The position numbers were made by a program, and so were the translations under genes. Of a DNA stretch of 64,000 nt, positions 51,930-61,674 are shown in pieces. The notes under the pieces are model-generated. The model searched no databases, was not told where the DNA came from, and saw only the letters and a program-made list of their open reading frames with translations. Numbering within the stretch: position 1 is the first letter of the stretch; each line of letters begins with the position of its first letter. This stretch comes from Shewanella atlantica (GTDB lineage Bacteria > Pseudomonadota > Gammaproteobacteria > Enterobacterales > Shewanellaceae): NCBI RefSeq assembly GCF_003966265.1, contig NZ_RXNV01000002.1:248001-312000 (forward strand), read 5' to 3'.

Positions 51930-52472
51930 ATGAAATATATCGAGGTTGATGAAGAGTTATATCGCCATATAGCCGGAAAAACCGAGCGTATCGGTGAGAG
52001 TGCTTCAGATATCCTACGTCGTTTGCTGGGCCTGAACGTCGAAGCGGTGAACCATGATACTCCGGAGACAATCAGTCATCCGGGTATGGAACAAACCGAG
52101 AATGTTGTCGCGCCTGTTGAAATTAGAGAAATTGCCAAAGACCTCACTGAAAGTATCAATAAAGAGGAACTTGCTGCACAAAAGGGAGCTGTCGGACGCT
52201 TTCTGTTTATCCTCGAAGCTGTTTACCGAGCCGCACCGGACCAATTTTCTCAAGTCCTGCAAATTCAAGGCAGAGACAGGCTATATTTTGCGACATCAAA
52301 AGCTTCATTGCTCAAGGCCAGTAAATCTGCAAACCCTAAAGAGATCGGTCAAAGTGGGTTTTGGGTCACGACGAACAATAATACTGCAAAGAAGCGTACT
52401 ATTTTAACCGAGGTACTTCACCAATATGGTACTGTCGAAGCACAAATAGAAGCCATAACAAACAACATTTAG
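51930..52472 (+). CDS. seqA: Replication initiation regulator SeqA
   Basis: SeqA binds hemimethylated GATC sites and sequesters new replication origins. The 180-residue protein has the N-terminal oligomerisation region KYIEVDEELYRHIAGKTERIGESASDILRRLLG and a C-terminal DNA-binding domain with VGRFLFILEAVYRAAPDQFSQVLQIQGRDRLYFATS and the end FWVTTNNNTAKKRTILTEVL. The start ATG 51930, which follows GGAAG and AAGG, matches the start of known SeqA; an in-frame ATG-like start at 51876 is not needed. pgm follows after a terminator, as in E. coli, where seqA and pgm are neighbours. Confidence 0.95.
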   Translation: MKYIEVDEELYRHIAGKTERIGESASDILRRLLGLNVEAVNHDTPETISHPGMEQTENVVAPVEIREIAKDLTESINKEELAAQKGAVGRFLFILEAVYRAAPDQFSQVLQIQGRDRLYFATSKASLLKASKSANPKEIGQSGFWVTTNNNTAKKRTILTEVLHQYGTVEAQIEAITNNI

Positions 52473-52490
52473 CCAACCGAACATCACAAC

Positions 52491-52520
52491 TTGTGCATCC
52501 TTGAGGGTGCGCAATTTTTT
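52491..52520 (+). terminator. Terminator between seqA and pgm
   Basis: TTGTGCATCC and GGGTGCGCAA form a 10-bp stem (two wobble pairs) with loop TTGA, followed by six T. It stands about 40 bases before pgm and may reduce read-through from seqA. Confidence 0.82.
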
Positions 52521-52558
52521 ATGCATCCATTTAATAGTTGATATATCAGGAGATAGCT

Positions 52559-54214
52559 TTGGCGATTCATAAGCGAGCCGGACAGGTAGCGATTCAACAG
52601 GATTTGGTCAATATCCCTAAGCTAATGAGTTGTTACTACAGCATAACACCGGATATCAATATTGTTGAGCAACGAGTCACTTTTGGCACGTCTGGCCACC
52701 GTGGTTGTGCGTTTAACGGTAATTTCAATGAACAGCATATCCTTGCTATTAGCCAAGCCGTCGTAGACTATCGAAAATCTGCGGGCATATCAGGGGCCCT
52801 TTATCTGGGTATCGATACCCATGCACTCTCTCAAGCGGCCTATATAAGTGTCATCGAGGTCCTGACCGCTAATAACATTCAGGTTGTTGTGCATCAAGAT
52901 GACGGTTTCACACCGACTCCCGTGGTATCACATGCTATTGTGGTCGCCAATAAGCAAGATGGAAAAAACGTCGATGGTTTGATTATTACCCCATCTCACA
53001 ACCCGCCTCAAGATGGTGGTATTAAGTACAACCCTCCGCACGGTGGGCCTGCTGAGGGTGAGATAACCCAATGGATAGAGCAGCAGGCTAATCAATATCT
53101 CAGCAATGACCTTAAAGGGGTCAAAAGAATCAGCTACCAGCAGGCTATCGGATCAAGCTTAGTCGAGTCTGTCGATCTCATCGCTCCCTATGTCGATGAT
53201 CTCGCCAGCGTTGTCGATATGCAGGCGATAGCCGACGCCGGCGTGCGTATTGGTGTCGATCCTCTCGGTGGTTCAGGCATCTATTATTGGGATAAGATAG
53301 CGGCGCGTTATGGCCTCAATATCGAGCTAGTCAATGAAAGTGTCGATCCACGTTTTGCTTTTATGCCTCTGGATAAAGATGGCAAGATCAGAATGGATTG
53401 TTCTTCCCCCTATGCCATGGCCGGATTATTACGACATCAGGACAGATTCGATCTCTGTGTAGGTAATGATCCAGATTATGATCGTCACGGTATCGTTTGT
53501 CCGGGCAGTGGATTGATGAATCCAAACCATTTTCTCGCCGTCGCAATCGATTATTTGATCACTCACAGACCACTATGGTCACAAAAACTGGTGATAGGGA
53601 AAACCTTAGTTTCAAGCTCTATGATCGATAAAGTGTGTGCCCAACATCAACGAACGATGAGTGAAGTTCCCGTCGGATTTAAATGGTTCGTCGATGGTCT
53701 TGCTCAGGCAAGTTTCGCTTTCGGTGGAGAGGAGAGTGCGGGTGCGGCATTTTTAAGACGTGATGGTACCACCTGGTGTACCGATAAGGATGGATTTATC
53801 TTAGCCTTATTGGCCGCCGAAATTCTGGCTGTCACAGGTAAGACTCCGGCCGAACGTTATAAGGAATTAGTCGCCCAGCACGGAGAAAGTTTTTATAGCC
53901 GCGTCGATAGCCCTGTCAGCACCGAAAAGAAAACGAAATTTGCCGATATTATTGCAAATGATGTGGACGTGAATGTTCTGGGAACAATTAACTTAGGCGG
54001 TGAGCCTATCCAGAATGTTATGAGCCGGGCACCTGGCAACAATGCCAGTATAGGCGGCATCAAGGTTGTCACCGAAAACGCTTGGTTTGCGGCGCGCCCC
54101 TCGGGTACCGAAGCCCTGTTTAAGATCTATGCCGAAAGTTTTATCAGTCAGGCTCACTTAGAGCAGGTGATCGATGAGGCTCAGTCGATCATCGAGCGTA
54201 TGTTGAAGAATTAA
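52559..54214 (+). CDS. pgm: Phosphoglucomutase (alpha-D-glucose type)
   Basis: Pgm interconverts glucose-1-phosphate and glucose-6-phosphate. The 551-residue protein has TFGTSGHRG, the phosphoserine loop IITPSHNPPQDGGIKYNPPHGGPA, the metal-binding GNDPDYDRHG, the sugar loop FGGEESAGA and the phosphate-binding AARPSGTEALFKIY. The start is TTG 52559, six bases after AGGAG; it gives MAIHKRAGQ, the usual beginning of the family. Earlier in-frame starts such as 52538 lie before the ribosome site and are rejected. Confidence 0.95.
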   Translation: MAIHKRAGQVAIQQDLVNIPKLMSCYYSITPDINIVEQRVTFGTSGHRGCAFNGNFNEQHILAISQAVVDYRKSAGISGALYLGIDTHALSQAAYISVIEVLTANNIQVVVHQDDGFTPTPVVSHAIVVANKQDGKNVDGLIITPSHNPPQDGGIKYNPPHGGPAEGEITQWIEQQANQYLSNDLKGVKRISYQQAIGSSLVESVDLIAPYVDDLASVVDMQAIADAGVRIGVDPLGGSGIYYWDKIAARYGLNIELVNESVDPRFAFMPLDKDGKIRMDCSSPYAMAGLLRHQDRFDLCVGNDPDYDRHGIVCPGSGLMNPNHFLAVAIDYLITHRPLWSQKLVIGKTLVSSSMIDKVCAQHQRTMSEVPVGFKWFVDGLAQASFAFGGEESAGAAFLRRDGTTWCTDKDGFILALLAAEILAVTGKTPAERYKELVAQHGESFYSRVDSPVSTEKKTKFADIIANDVDVNVLGTINLGGEPIQNVMSRAPGNNASIGGIKVVTENAWFAARPSGTEALFKIYAESFISQAHLEQVIDEAQSIIERMLKN

Positions 54215-54228
54215 TAGTAGTAATCAGT

Positions 54229-54256
54229 TTCCAGGTTCTGGGTTCCAGGTTGTGGG
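54229..54256 (+). repeat. Short direct repeat after pgm
   Basis: Two adjoining 14-base copies (TTCCAGGTTCTGGG and TTCCAGGTTGTGGG) differ at one base. They lie in the short gap between pgm and msrA, which converge. Function is unknown. Confidence 0.7.
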
Positions 54257-54297
54257 TATTATTCCTACTTCCTGTAACCTAGTACCTATAACCGACT

Positions 54298-54777
54298 TTA
54301 ATAAGAGATGTGACAACTGGGTAAGTTGTTTTTTTCCAGATAATTCTGATGATATTCTTCGGCACGGTTAAATTGTAAAACCGGGACAATTTCCGTCACT
54401 ATCTGCCTCTTTCCCCATTTACCACTGCGCACTAAGCTTAATTTAGACTGTTCGGCCGCCTCTTTTTGCGCTTTAGTGTGAAAAAAGATGGCACTACGAT
54501 ATTGTGAGCCTATGTCTCCACCTTGGCGATTTAAGGTGGTCGGATTATGGTTCTGCCAAAATATGGCTAATACCTGTTCATAAGACACCTGGTTTTCATC
54601 GAACTCCACTTGAACGACTTCTGCGTGACCCGTGTTACCGGACTTTACCTCACTGTAGTTGCTAGAGGAATCATCGCCCCCCATATATCCGCAGCTGGTT
54701 TTAGTCACTCCCTGGATCTGATTGAAAAAGTACTCCACCCCCCAAAAACAACCTGCACCAAATGTCGCTAAAGCCAT
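54298..54777 (-). CDS. msrA: Peptide methionine sulfoxide reductase MsrA
   Basis: MsrA reduces the S-form of methionine sulfoxide in proteins. The 159-residue protein has the catalytic GAGCFWGVEYFF with Cys near residue 10, then GYMGGDDSSSNYSEVKSGNTGHAEVVQVEFDE and FWQNHNPTTLNRQGGDIGSQYRSAIF, which are typical. It is of the short form and has no second fused MsrB domain. ATG 54777 follows GAGGTAGG. It converges with pgm. Confidence 0.94.
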   Translation of the reverse strand: MALATFGAGCFWGVEYFFNQIQGVTKTSCGYMGGDDSSSNYSEVKSGNTGHAEVVQVEFDENQVSYEQVLAIFWQNHNPTTLNRQGGDIGSQYRSAIFFHTKAQKEAAEQSKLSLVRSGKWGKRQIVTEIVPVLQFNRAEEYHQNYLEKNNLPSCHISY

Positions 54778-55074
54778 TACCTACCTCACTTAAATTTGTT
54801 ACTCGACCCAGGCCAAATATGCTTATCCGTATAAACGTCTGGATGGCCAGATGTCTATATTGTGTTTCACTCCGGAGAGAAATGCAAACAGAAATTGAAA
54901 TACTTGAGTTAACCTTGTGGATAGAAGGAGATTTACACCGCCGATAAATGGCTGACGCGGGCGTAAAATGTTACTATCCATATTCGAGCTTTCATAAAAA
55001 CTAGAAAAGGATCCTGTGCTTATATGTCTGTTTCCAGAACATATCTTTGTGCAGGAACAATTAAGGAGTATCTC
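54778..55074. other. Divergent region between msrA and astE
   Basis: This region of about 300 bases contains promoters for both genes. The only clear signal is AAGGAG at 55063-55068, the ribosome site for astE. An in-frame ATG at 55024 would need that site inside the gene and is rejected. Confidence 0.4.
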
Positions 55075-56118
55075 GTGTTTCAAGCGCTAAAAGAGTCTAA
55101 GGACTTTTTAAACCTCACCCTTGCACATCCTCAACACTTAGATGAAACCTGTTCATTCTTGCTGGGTGACCATACTCAAGTAGAAGTTTGGGATACCGGT
55201 GTTATCGTATTTGAACCTAAAGTTAATCAAGGCACAGATATTGTCTTGTCCTGTGCCGTCCATGGGAACGAGACTGCACCGATAGAACTGTGCAATGAAC
55301 TGGTTAAAGCGCTGCTTGAAGAGAAACTCATCGCTAAACAAAGGGTGCTTTTTTTATTTGGTAATCCTGCGGCGATTATAAACGGAACTCGTTTTATTGA
55401 TGAAAACTTAAACCGTCTGTTTAATGGGGCGCATTCCTCTGGAGAGGGATTGGTTAACCCTGAAAGGATCCGAGCTAAGAAGCTCGAATTTTATGTAGAC
55501 AAATTTTTTGCCGCTCAGACAGAAGATCGCCATCGAATTCACTATGATCTTCACACGGCTATTCGCGGTTCAAAGCATGAAAAGTTTGCTATCTATCCTT
55601 ATCGTCCGGGAAGACAGTTTAGTGGTAAGCAGATCATGTTTCTTGAGGCATGTGGTATCGATACTGTGCTTTTTCATCACGAACCTACGACCACCTTCAG
55701 TTATTTCTCATCTCTGAATTATCAAGCCGATGCATTTACCATCGAGCTGGGTAAAGTCTTGCCTATGGGTCAAAATGACATGACCCGCTTCATTGCTCTG
55801 AATGAGATGTTAAACAGATTGATTAGCAATGAACCACTGGAGTTGTCAACGTTTGACCTGAATAAGGTTAATCTCTATCAGGTCTGTCGTGCGATTAATA
55901 AAGAGTTTGATGACTTCGAATTTACCTTTGCCAATGATGTCGAAAATTTCACCTCCTTTCCTGAAGGCTACATTCTTGCGAAAGAGGGGGGGAAAAATAT
56001 CAAAGTCGAGCATAAGGTAGAAGCGGTCGTTTTTCCTAATGCTAAGGTCCCCGTGGGGCAGAGAACCGTGCTTTGTCTGAAACCTGCGACCACTGAGAAT
56101 ATCGATTTAGGTAACTAA
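55075..56118 (+). CDS. astE: Succinylglutamate desuccinylase
   Basis: AstE removes succinate from succinylglutamate, the last step of the arginine succinyltransferase pathway. The 347-residue protein is a zinc carboxypeptidase-type enzyme with [18 protein letters not shown] (His and Glu ligands), [23 protein letters not shown] and the later [20 protein letters not shown] with the third ligand His. [14 protein letters not shown] carries the catalytic Glu. The start is GTG 55075, six bases after AAGGAG. The other ast genes are not near, so this is an orphan astE. Confidence 0.93.
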   Translation: MFQALKESKDFLNLTLAHPQHLDETCSFLLGDHTQVEVWDTGVIVFEPKVNQGTDIVLSCAVHGNETAPIELCNELVKALLEEKLIAKQRVLFLFGNPAAIINGTRFIDENLNRLFNGAHSSGEGLVNPERIRAKKLEFYVDKFFAAQTEDRHRIHYDLHTAIRGSKHEKFAIYPYRPGRQFSGKQIMFLEACGIDTVLFHHEPTTTFSYFSSLNYQADAFTIELGKVLPMGQNDMTRFIALNEMLNRLISNEPLELSTFDLNKVNLYQVCRAINKEFDDFEFTFANDVENFTSFPEGYILAKEGGKNIKVEHKVEAVVFPNAKVPVGQRTVLCLKPATTENIDLGN

Positions 56119-56505
56119 TATTGCTACGGCAGTGAGCAATTTGCTCTCTGCTCAATGTTATAAGCACTTAGCTTGAATCGACATAGAATTAGTGTGATGT
56201 TAATGATGCTTCCCGGGGCATCAACTAACCTTTGTTGTTATATAGAAGCCCTGTCTATTCATTCTACGGCGTATATATATGACAACAGGTTAAAAGAATA
56301 AGAGCGGTCTTCGCCATGACTTCAAGCTGCGGATGTAAAGCTAAAGATACGCACAAGGTCGATGTTAGTTTTTATTAAGCGGGTGAGAATAGTTGATAGG
56401 TAGTTTACGTTAACGTAATGTTTCTCCCGCGTATTACAATAATTGGCGTTCTCTATGTGGAGATCGCACTAAATAACAAATGCACTCAGCTGATAAGAGA
56501 ATAGT
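56119..56505 (+). other. Regulatory region of the bkd operon
   Basis: This 387-base gap lies between astE and the bkd operon. It holds the 14-base palindrome at 56405-56418, and the inverted repeat GAGCAA-T-TTGCTC just after astE without a good T-run. No gene was seen. Confidence 0.5.
56405..56418. promoter_or_regulatory. Palindromic LiuR-like operator upstream of bkdA1
   Basis: TTACGTTAACGTAA is a perfect 14-base palindrome about 90 bases before the bkdA1 start. As I recall, the MerR-family regulator LiuR of gammaproteobacteria binds palindromes of this ACGTTxACGT type in front of branched-chain amino acid degradation genes. Both the sequence and the location fit; binding is inferred. Confidence 0.65.
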
Positions 56506-57684
56506 ATGAGCAACGCAACAAGCCATAATGAAACTGTCCATCGTGTCAGTTTTCTCGATAAGGACTCTGTGTCAGTCCCTATTTTAAAGATATTGCAAGC
56601 GGACGGTACCGTGTATGAAAATGCCGTTTTGCCCACTATAGATCAAGAACTTGCAACAAAGATTCATGATACTTGTGTTTTTACACGTGTGTTGGATGAA
56701 CGTATGTTAGGCGCTCAACGCCAGGGGCGTATCAGTTTTTATATGACCTGTACCGGTGAGGAAGCTTCTATCATAGGAAGTGTGGCATCGTTAGATAGCG
56801 AAGATGTGATCTTAGCTCAATATCGTGAGCATGCAGCGATACGTTACCGTGGTTTTTCTACTGAGCAGTTTATGAATCAACTGTTCAGTAACGAGAAAGA
56901 TCTTGGTAAGGGCAGGCAGATGCCGATCCATTATGGCTCTGCCGAGCTTAACTATCAGACAATCTCCTCTCCATTGGCTACCCAAATACCTCAGGCAACG
57001 GGTGTGGGTTACAGCTTGAAGATGCAAGATAAGCGTAATGTCGCCGTTTGTTACTTCGGTGAAGGCGCAGCCTCTGAAGGCGATTTTCACGCGGGATTAA
57101 ATATGGCGGCTGTGCTTAAGTCACCGACCATCTTTTTCTGCCGCAATAATGGTTACGCCATCTCTACACCAACCAGCGAGCAGTTTATGGGCAACGGTAT
57201 TGCCAGCCGCGGCCCGGGGTACGGAATACATACTATACGCGTAGATGGTAATGACATGCTGGCGGTATTGGCGGCGACACAACAGGCACGTGCTCATGCT
57301 ATCCACAATAAAGAACCTGTTCTGATCGAGGCGATGACCTATCGACTCGGTGCTCACTCCTCTTCAGATGATCCATCGGGTTATCGCTCTAAAGAGGAAG
57401 AGGCTAAATGGCAGACACATGATCCTGTTAAACGTTTCAAGTTATGGATGATTAACAAGGGCTGGCTTACTGAAAAACAAGACGCAGACCTGTATGAGAA
57501 GTACCGTAAAGAGGTACTTGCTGAGCTGAAGCTTGCTGAAAAGCGTCCTATGTCGAAGCTCGATACCATAGTCGAGGATGTTTATGACGCGCCAACACCT
57601 AGATTAGAGCAGCAATTGAAATCCCTTAAGAAGCATCTGAACAAGTACCCGGATTCATATCCAAACAGCGTTGGGAGAGTATAA
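56506..57684 (+). CDS. bkdA1: Branched-chain 2-oxoacid dehydrogenase E1 alpha
   Basis: This is the alpha subunit of the thiamine-diphosphate E1 component, which decarboxylates 2-oxoacids from leucine, isoleucine and valine. The 392-residue protein has ERMLGAQRQGRISFYMTCTGEEA, the thiamine-diphosphate motif beginning GEGAASEGDFHAGLNMAAVL and ending in FCRNNGYAISTPTSEQF, and the phosphorylation-loop-like region YRLGAHSSSDDPSGYRSKEE, typical of this family. ATG 56506 follows GAGAAT. The next gene begins three bases after its stop codon, so the two subunits are co-translated. Confidence 0.94.
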   Translation: MSNATSHNETVHRVSFLDKDSVSVPILKILQADGTVYENAVLPTIDQELATKIHDTCVFTRVLDERMLGAQRQGRISFYMTCTGEEASIIGSVASLDSEDVILAQYREHAAIRYRGFSTEQFMNQLFSNEKDLGKGRQMPIHYGSAELNYQTISSPLATQIPQATGVGYSLKMQDKRNVAVCYFGEGAASEGDFHAGLNMAAVLKSPTIFFCRNNGYAISTPTSEQFMGNGIASRGPGYGIHTIRVDGNDMLAVLAATQQARAHAIHNKEPVLIEAMTYRLGAHSSSDDPSGYRSKEEEAKWQTHDPVKRFKLWMINKGWLTEKQDADLYEKYRKEVLAELKLAEKRPMSKLDTIVEDVYDAPTPRLEQQLKSLKKHLNKYPDSYPNSVGRV

Positions 57685-57687
57685 GTC

Positions 57688-58665
57688 GTGGCAAAAATTA
57701 ATATGTTACAAGCCATCAATGACGCGCTTTCACTCGCATTCGAGACAGATGATAAAGCGATTTTGTTTGGTGAAGATGTCGGACATTTTGGTGGTGTATT
57801 CCGTGCGACTTCAGGTCTGCAGGAAAAATACGGCAAAGAGCGTTGCTTCAACACCCCCTTGACTGAGCAGGGGATTGCCGGATTCGCAAATGGGTTAGCC
57901 TCTAACGGAATGACGGCGATAGCCGAAATTCAGTTTGCAGATTATATTTTTCCGGCAATCGATCAAATTGTGAATGAATCAGCCAAATTCAGGTATCGCA
58001 GTGGTAATGAATTCAATGTTGGTGGTATTACCTACCGTACACCTTATGGTGGCGGTATAGCCGGCGGTCATTATCATTCTCAATCTCCGGAAGCTTACTT
58101 TACCCAAACAGCGGGTTTAAAAGTAGTGGTACCACGCAACGCGTATCAGGCTAAAGGCCTGTTACTCGCCTCTATCCGAGATAAGAACCCGGTTGTTTTC
58201 TTTGAGCCTAAGCGTCTCTATCGCGCCAATATTGGTGAAGTGCCCGACGGCGATTATGAAATTGAGCTGGGCAAGGCTGAAGTTGTCCGCGAAGGTAACG
58301 ATATCACGCTTCTTGCGTGGGGGGCTCAGATGGAGATCATCGAAGAGGCGGCCGATATGGCGGCAAAGCAGGGAATATCCTGCGAAGTGATCGATCTGAG
58401 AACCTTGGCACCTTGGGATATTGAAACCGTGGCGGCGTCGGTTAAGAAAACGGGTCGACTGCTGATCAATCACGAAGCACCATTAACGGGGGGCTTTGCC
58501 GGAGAGATAGCAGCCACGATACAGGAGGAGTGCTTTCTTTATCTTGAATCGCCAATCAGTCGTGTCTGTGGTTTGGATACCCCGTATCCATTGATCCATG
58601 AGAAAGAATATATGCCAGATGCGCTGAAGACATTTGAGTCGATTAAAGCAACGGTTAAATTTTAG
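57688..58665 (+). CDS. bkdA2: Branched-chain 2-oxoacid dehydrogenase E1 beta
   Basis: The 325-residue beta subunit pairs with E1 alpha to form the active site. It has [84 protein letters not shown] and [52 protein letters not shown], all typical of the family. The start is GTG 57688, eight bases after GGGAGAG. The bkdB gene starts 10 bases after its end. Confidence 0.94.
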   Translation: MAKINMLQAINDALSLAFETDDKAILFGEDVGHFGGVFRATSGLQEKYGKERCFNTPLTEQGIAGFANGLASNGMTAIAEIQFADYIFPAIDQIVNESAKFRYRSGNEFNVGGITYRTPYGGGIAGGHYHSQSPEAYFTQTAGLKVVVPRNAYQAKGLLLASIRDKNPVVFFEPKRLYRANIGEVPDGDYEIELGKAEVVREGNDITLLAWGAQMEIIEEAADMAAKQGISCEVIDLRTLAPWDIETVAASVKKTGRLLINHEAPLTGGFAGEIAATIQEECFLYLESPISRVCGLDTPYPLIHEKEYMPDALKTFESIKATVKF

Positions 58666-58675
58666 GAGCTTGGCA

Positions 58676-60310
58676 ATGATTAAAGAGTTTATTCTACCCG
58701 ATATTGGCGAGGGTGTTGTCGAGTGTGAGCTGGTCGAATGGCTGGTGAGTGAAGGTGATACCGTAAGTGAAGATCAGCCTATTGCTGATGTTATGACGGA
58801 TAAAGCATTAGTCCAGATCCCGGCTCCTCACGCTGGTGTGATCAAAAAACTTCACTATGCCAAAGGTGAGATTGCCAAGGTGCATGCACCACTTTATTCT
58901 GTTGATTTAAATGGGAATTGTTCGCCGTCCGTCGAAGATTTAGCTGTTAATGATGAGCAGGTGAATTGCACAGTTGAGCAGAGTGATGAAATTATTTCAT
59001 CTGATGTCGCGACCCCGGTTTCGCCCAAGGGAGTTCAAATCGAAGAGTTCCTTTTGCCGGATATTGGTGAAGGAATTGTAGAGTGTGAGTTGGTCGAGTG
59101 GTTGGTGAGCGAGGGCGATCAAGTCGTCGAAGACCAACCCATAGCCGATGTCATGACAGATAAGGCGTTGGTTCAGATCCCTTCGATAAAGTCGGGGAAA
59201 ATCGTCAAATTACACTATCGTAAAGGCCAGTTAGCTAAGGTCCATGAACCTCTGTTTGCCGTAGAGGTGGAGCAGGAACAGCCCGCTGCAGTCAGTGAAG
59301 GGAGCGAGGTAACTCATGCGGCTGAATCAATATCCGCAGCTGACGATACCAAAGAGCCGGTGGCGCAGGGTAAGGCATTAGCCAGCCCGGCAGTCAGACG
59401 CTTGGCCCGGACATTAGATATCGATATCGCTAAGGTTCCAGGTACCGGTAAAAATGGTCGTGTGTTTAAAGAGGATATTGAACGTTATCATTCGGGGGCA
59501 AGTGCCCATAGCAATACAATGTCCGCAACTACTGAACATGACGTTAGCTCAAGCACTTTATCTACGCCGAGCCTGAACTCTGGCTCTGTAAATATCGGGC
59601 AGACTATCGACAGAGTCGAGCCTATTCGTGGTGTCAAAGCTGTGATGGCTAAGATGATGACAGAGTCGGTTCGCACTATCCCTCATTTCACCTACTGTGA
59701 AGAGATCGATCTAACAGAACTGGCCGCATTGCGTGAGAGCATGAAGAAAAAGTACTCAAGCGATGAGCTCAAGCTCACCATGATGCCTTTTTTCATGAAA
59801 TCTATGTCACTGGCCCTAAAGCAGTTTCCGGTGATAAACAGTCAGGTCAATGATGATTGCACCGAACTTACCTATCTTTCCAGCCATAACATAGGTATGG
59901 CAGTTGACTCGAAAGTGGGTTTGCTGGTTCCGAACGTTAAAGATGTACAGAACAAGTCTATCTTAGAGATAGCCGCAGAGATCACCAGATTGACTACCGC
60001 AGCGCGCAGTGGTCGAGTGAGTCCCAGCGATCTTAAGTCTGGAACGGTTTCTATCTCTAACATCGGTGCCCTGGGCGGAACGGTGGCGACTCCTATCATC
60101 AACAAGCCTGAAGTGGCGATTGTTGCTTTGGGTAAGCTACAGGTGTTACCGCGCTTTAACGCAGATGGCGAAGTGGAAGCAAGAAAGATCATGCAGATAA
60201 GCTGGTCTGGTGATCATCGTGTTATTGATGGTGGCACGATTGCTCGATTCTGTAACTTGTGGAAGCAATACTTAGAAGAACCTCAGGAGATGCTGCTCGC
60301 TATGCAGTAG
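58676..60310 (+). CDS. bkdB: Branched-chain 2-oxoacid dehydrogenase E2, two lipoyl domains
   Basis: E2 is the dihydrolipoyl acyltransferase core of the complex and passes the acyl group to CoA. The 544-residue protein has two lipoyl domains in tandem (about residues 3-77 and 123-197, with lipoyl-lysines in MTDKALVQIP at Lys43 and Lys163), an E3-binding domain (about 236-272, SPAVRRLARTLDIDIAKVPGTGKNGRVFKEDIERY), and a catalytic domain with the active-site WSGDHRVIDGGTIARF. Most BkdB proteins carry one lipoyl domain. ATG 58676 follows AGGAG. No E3 gene follows, so the lipoamide dehydrogenase must be shared with another complex. Confidence 0.93.
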   Translation: MIKEFILPDIGEGVVECELVEWLVSEGDTVSEDQPIADVMTDKALVQIPAPHAGVIKKLHYAKGEIAKVHAPLYSVDLNGNCSPSVEDLAVNDEQVNCTVEQSDEIISSDVATPVSPKGVQIEEFLLPDIGEGIVECELVEWLVSEGDQVVEDQPIADVMTDKALVQIPSIKSGKIVKLHYRKGQLAKVHEPLFAVEVEQEQPAAVSEGSEVTHAAESISAADDTKEPVAQGKALASPAVRRLARTLDIDIAKVPGTGKNGRVFKEDIERYHSGASAHSNTMSATTEHDVSSSTLSTPSLNSGSVNIGQTIDRVEPIRGVKAVMAKMMTESVRTIPHFTYCEEIDLTELAALRESMKKKYSSDELKLTMMPFFMKSMSLALKQFPVINSQVNDDCTELTYLSSHNIGMAVDSKVGLLVPNVKDVQNKSILEIAAEITRLTTAARSGRVSPSDLKSGTVSISNIGALGGTVATPIINKPEVAIVALGKLQVLPRFNADGEVEARKIMQISWSGDHRVIDGGTIARFCNLWKQYLEEPQEMLLAMQ

Positions 60311-60329
60311 TCGACTGAAGGGTAAGTAA

Positions 60330-60357
60330 AAGGAACGCGATATGCGTTCTTTTTATT
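60330..60357 (+). terminator. Terminator after bkdB
   Basis: AAGGAACGC and GCGTTCTTT form a 9-bp stem (one wobble) with a five-base loop, followed by a T-rich tail. Confidence 0.83.
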
Positions 60358-60437
60358 TCTAATACACTTAAATGAGTTAATTTTTTGCCTTCAATTACGT
60401 ATAATCTCGCTAATATACATTTCTTTCTGGTTTTAAC

Positions 60438-61505
60438 ATGAGTCTGTCTGCCCCACAAATCGAAAATGTTCAATACCCATTTCCTGCTAAGCCATTGCCG
60501 TTAACCGACGTTGAAAAGGTTAACTACAAGGCTCGAATCAAGCAGTTATTGGTTGAAAGAGACGCTGTGCTGGTCGCGCATTATTATACAGATCCCGAGA
60601 TTCAGGCGTTAGCCGAAGAGACGGGCGGTTGTGTTTCTGACTCACTTGAAATGGCTAGATTTGGGCGTGATCACCCGGCGAAAACCTTGATTGTTGCCGG
60701 CGTTAAATTTATGGGGGAAACCTCAAAGATCCTTAGCCCGGAAAAAACGGTATTAATGCCGACTCTCGAAGCGACCTGTTCTCTCGATATTGGTTGTCCG
60801 ATTGAGACTTTCAGCAAGTTCTGTGATGCTCACCCGGACCATACCGTGGTGGTGTACGCCAATACATCTGCAGCGGTTAAGGCTCGTGCGGATTGGGTGG
60901 TAACATCGAGTATCGCGCTTGAGATCGTCGAACACTTAGATAGTCAAGGTAAGAAGATTATCTGGGGACCGGATCGTCATCTGGGAAGCTACATTGCCAA
61001 GCAAACCGGCGCCGAGATGTTGATGTGGCAAGGTGATTGTATCGTTCATGACGAATTTAAGGCCAAGGCTCTTCGAGAGCTGAAGATCAAAAATCCCGAG
61101 GCAGCCATTTTAGTGCACCCGGAATCACCGGCTAGTGTCGTCGAACTGGCCGATGCCGTTGGTTCAACGAGTCAGTTAATCAAGGCTGCACAAACAATGG
61201 ATAATGACACCTTTATCGTTGCAACAGATAGAGGTATCTTCTACAAGATGCAGCAGGCGGCGCCGGATAAAATATTGATTGAAGCGCCAACTGGCGGAAA
61301 TGGTGCAACATGCAGAAGCTGTGCTCACTGTCCCTGGATGGCGATGAATGGCCTTCAAGCCATTGAAGCGTCTCTGACTGCCACAGATACAACTCCCCAT
61401 GAGATATTTGTCGATGATTCACTTCGTGAAGCCGCATTGATCCCATTGGACCGTATGCTGAATTTCGCACAGACATTAAATATGAAAGTGAAAGGCAACG
61501 CGTAA
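60438..61505 (+). CDS. nadA: Quinolinate synthase NadA
   Basis: NadA makes quinolinate from iminoaspartate and dihydroxyacetone phosphate in NAD synthesis, using a 4Fe-4S cluster. The 355-residue protein has [56 protein letters not shown], and cysteines in [22 protein letters not shown] and [13 protein letters not shown], which provide the cluster ligands. Length is typical. ATG 60438 has no strong ribosome site. It is a single-gene unit between two terminators. Confidence 0.95.
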   Translation: MSLSAPQIENVQYPFPAKPLPLTDVEKVNYKARIKQLLVERDAVLVAHYYTDPEIQALAEETGGCVSDSLEMARFGRDHPAKTLIVAGVKFMGETSKILSPEKTVLMPTLEATCSLDIGCPIETFSKFCDAHPDHTVVVYANTSAAVKARADWVVTSSIALEIVEHLDSQGKKIIWGPDRHLGSYIAKQTGAEMLMWQGDCIVHDEFKAKALRELKIKNPEAAILVHPESPASVVELADAVGSTSQLIKAAQTMDNDTFIVATDRGIFYKMQQAAPDKILIEAPTGGNGATCRSCAHCPWMAMNGLQAIEASLTATDTTPHEIFVDDSLREAALIPLDRMLNFAQTLNMKVKGNA

Positions 61506-61562
61506 TAGCATCTATTCTTTTGCTATAGTCTTGCCAAATAGCCTTCGAGTATGATCTTGAAT

Positions 61563-61591
61563 AAAAAGTCTTCATTTTGGAGGCTTTTTTT
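61563..61591 (+). terminator. Terminator after nadA
   Basis: AAAAAGTCTTC and GGAGGCTTTTT form an 11-bp stem with some wobble pairs and a five-base loop, followed by more T. Confidence 0.78.
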
Positions 61592-61674
61592 CTATAACAT
61601 CCAAAAAATTAACCCTATGTACGCTAAACTTTAAGTCGAAAGTGAACTTTAGTGACATTAGAAAGGATATTTTC

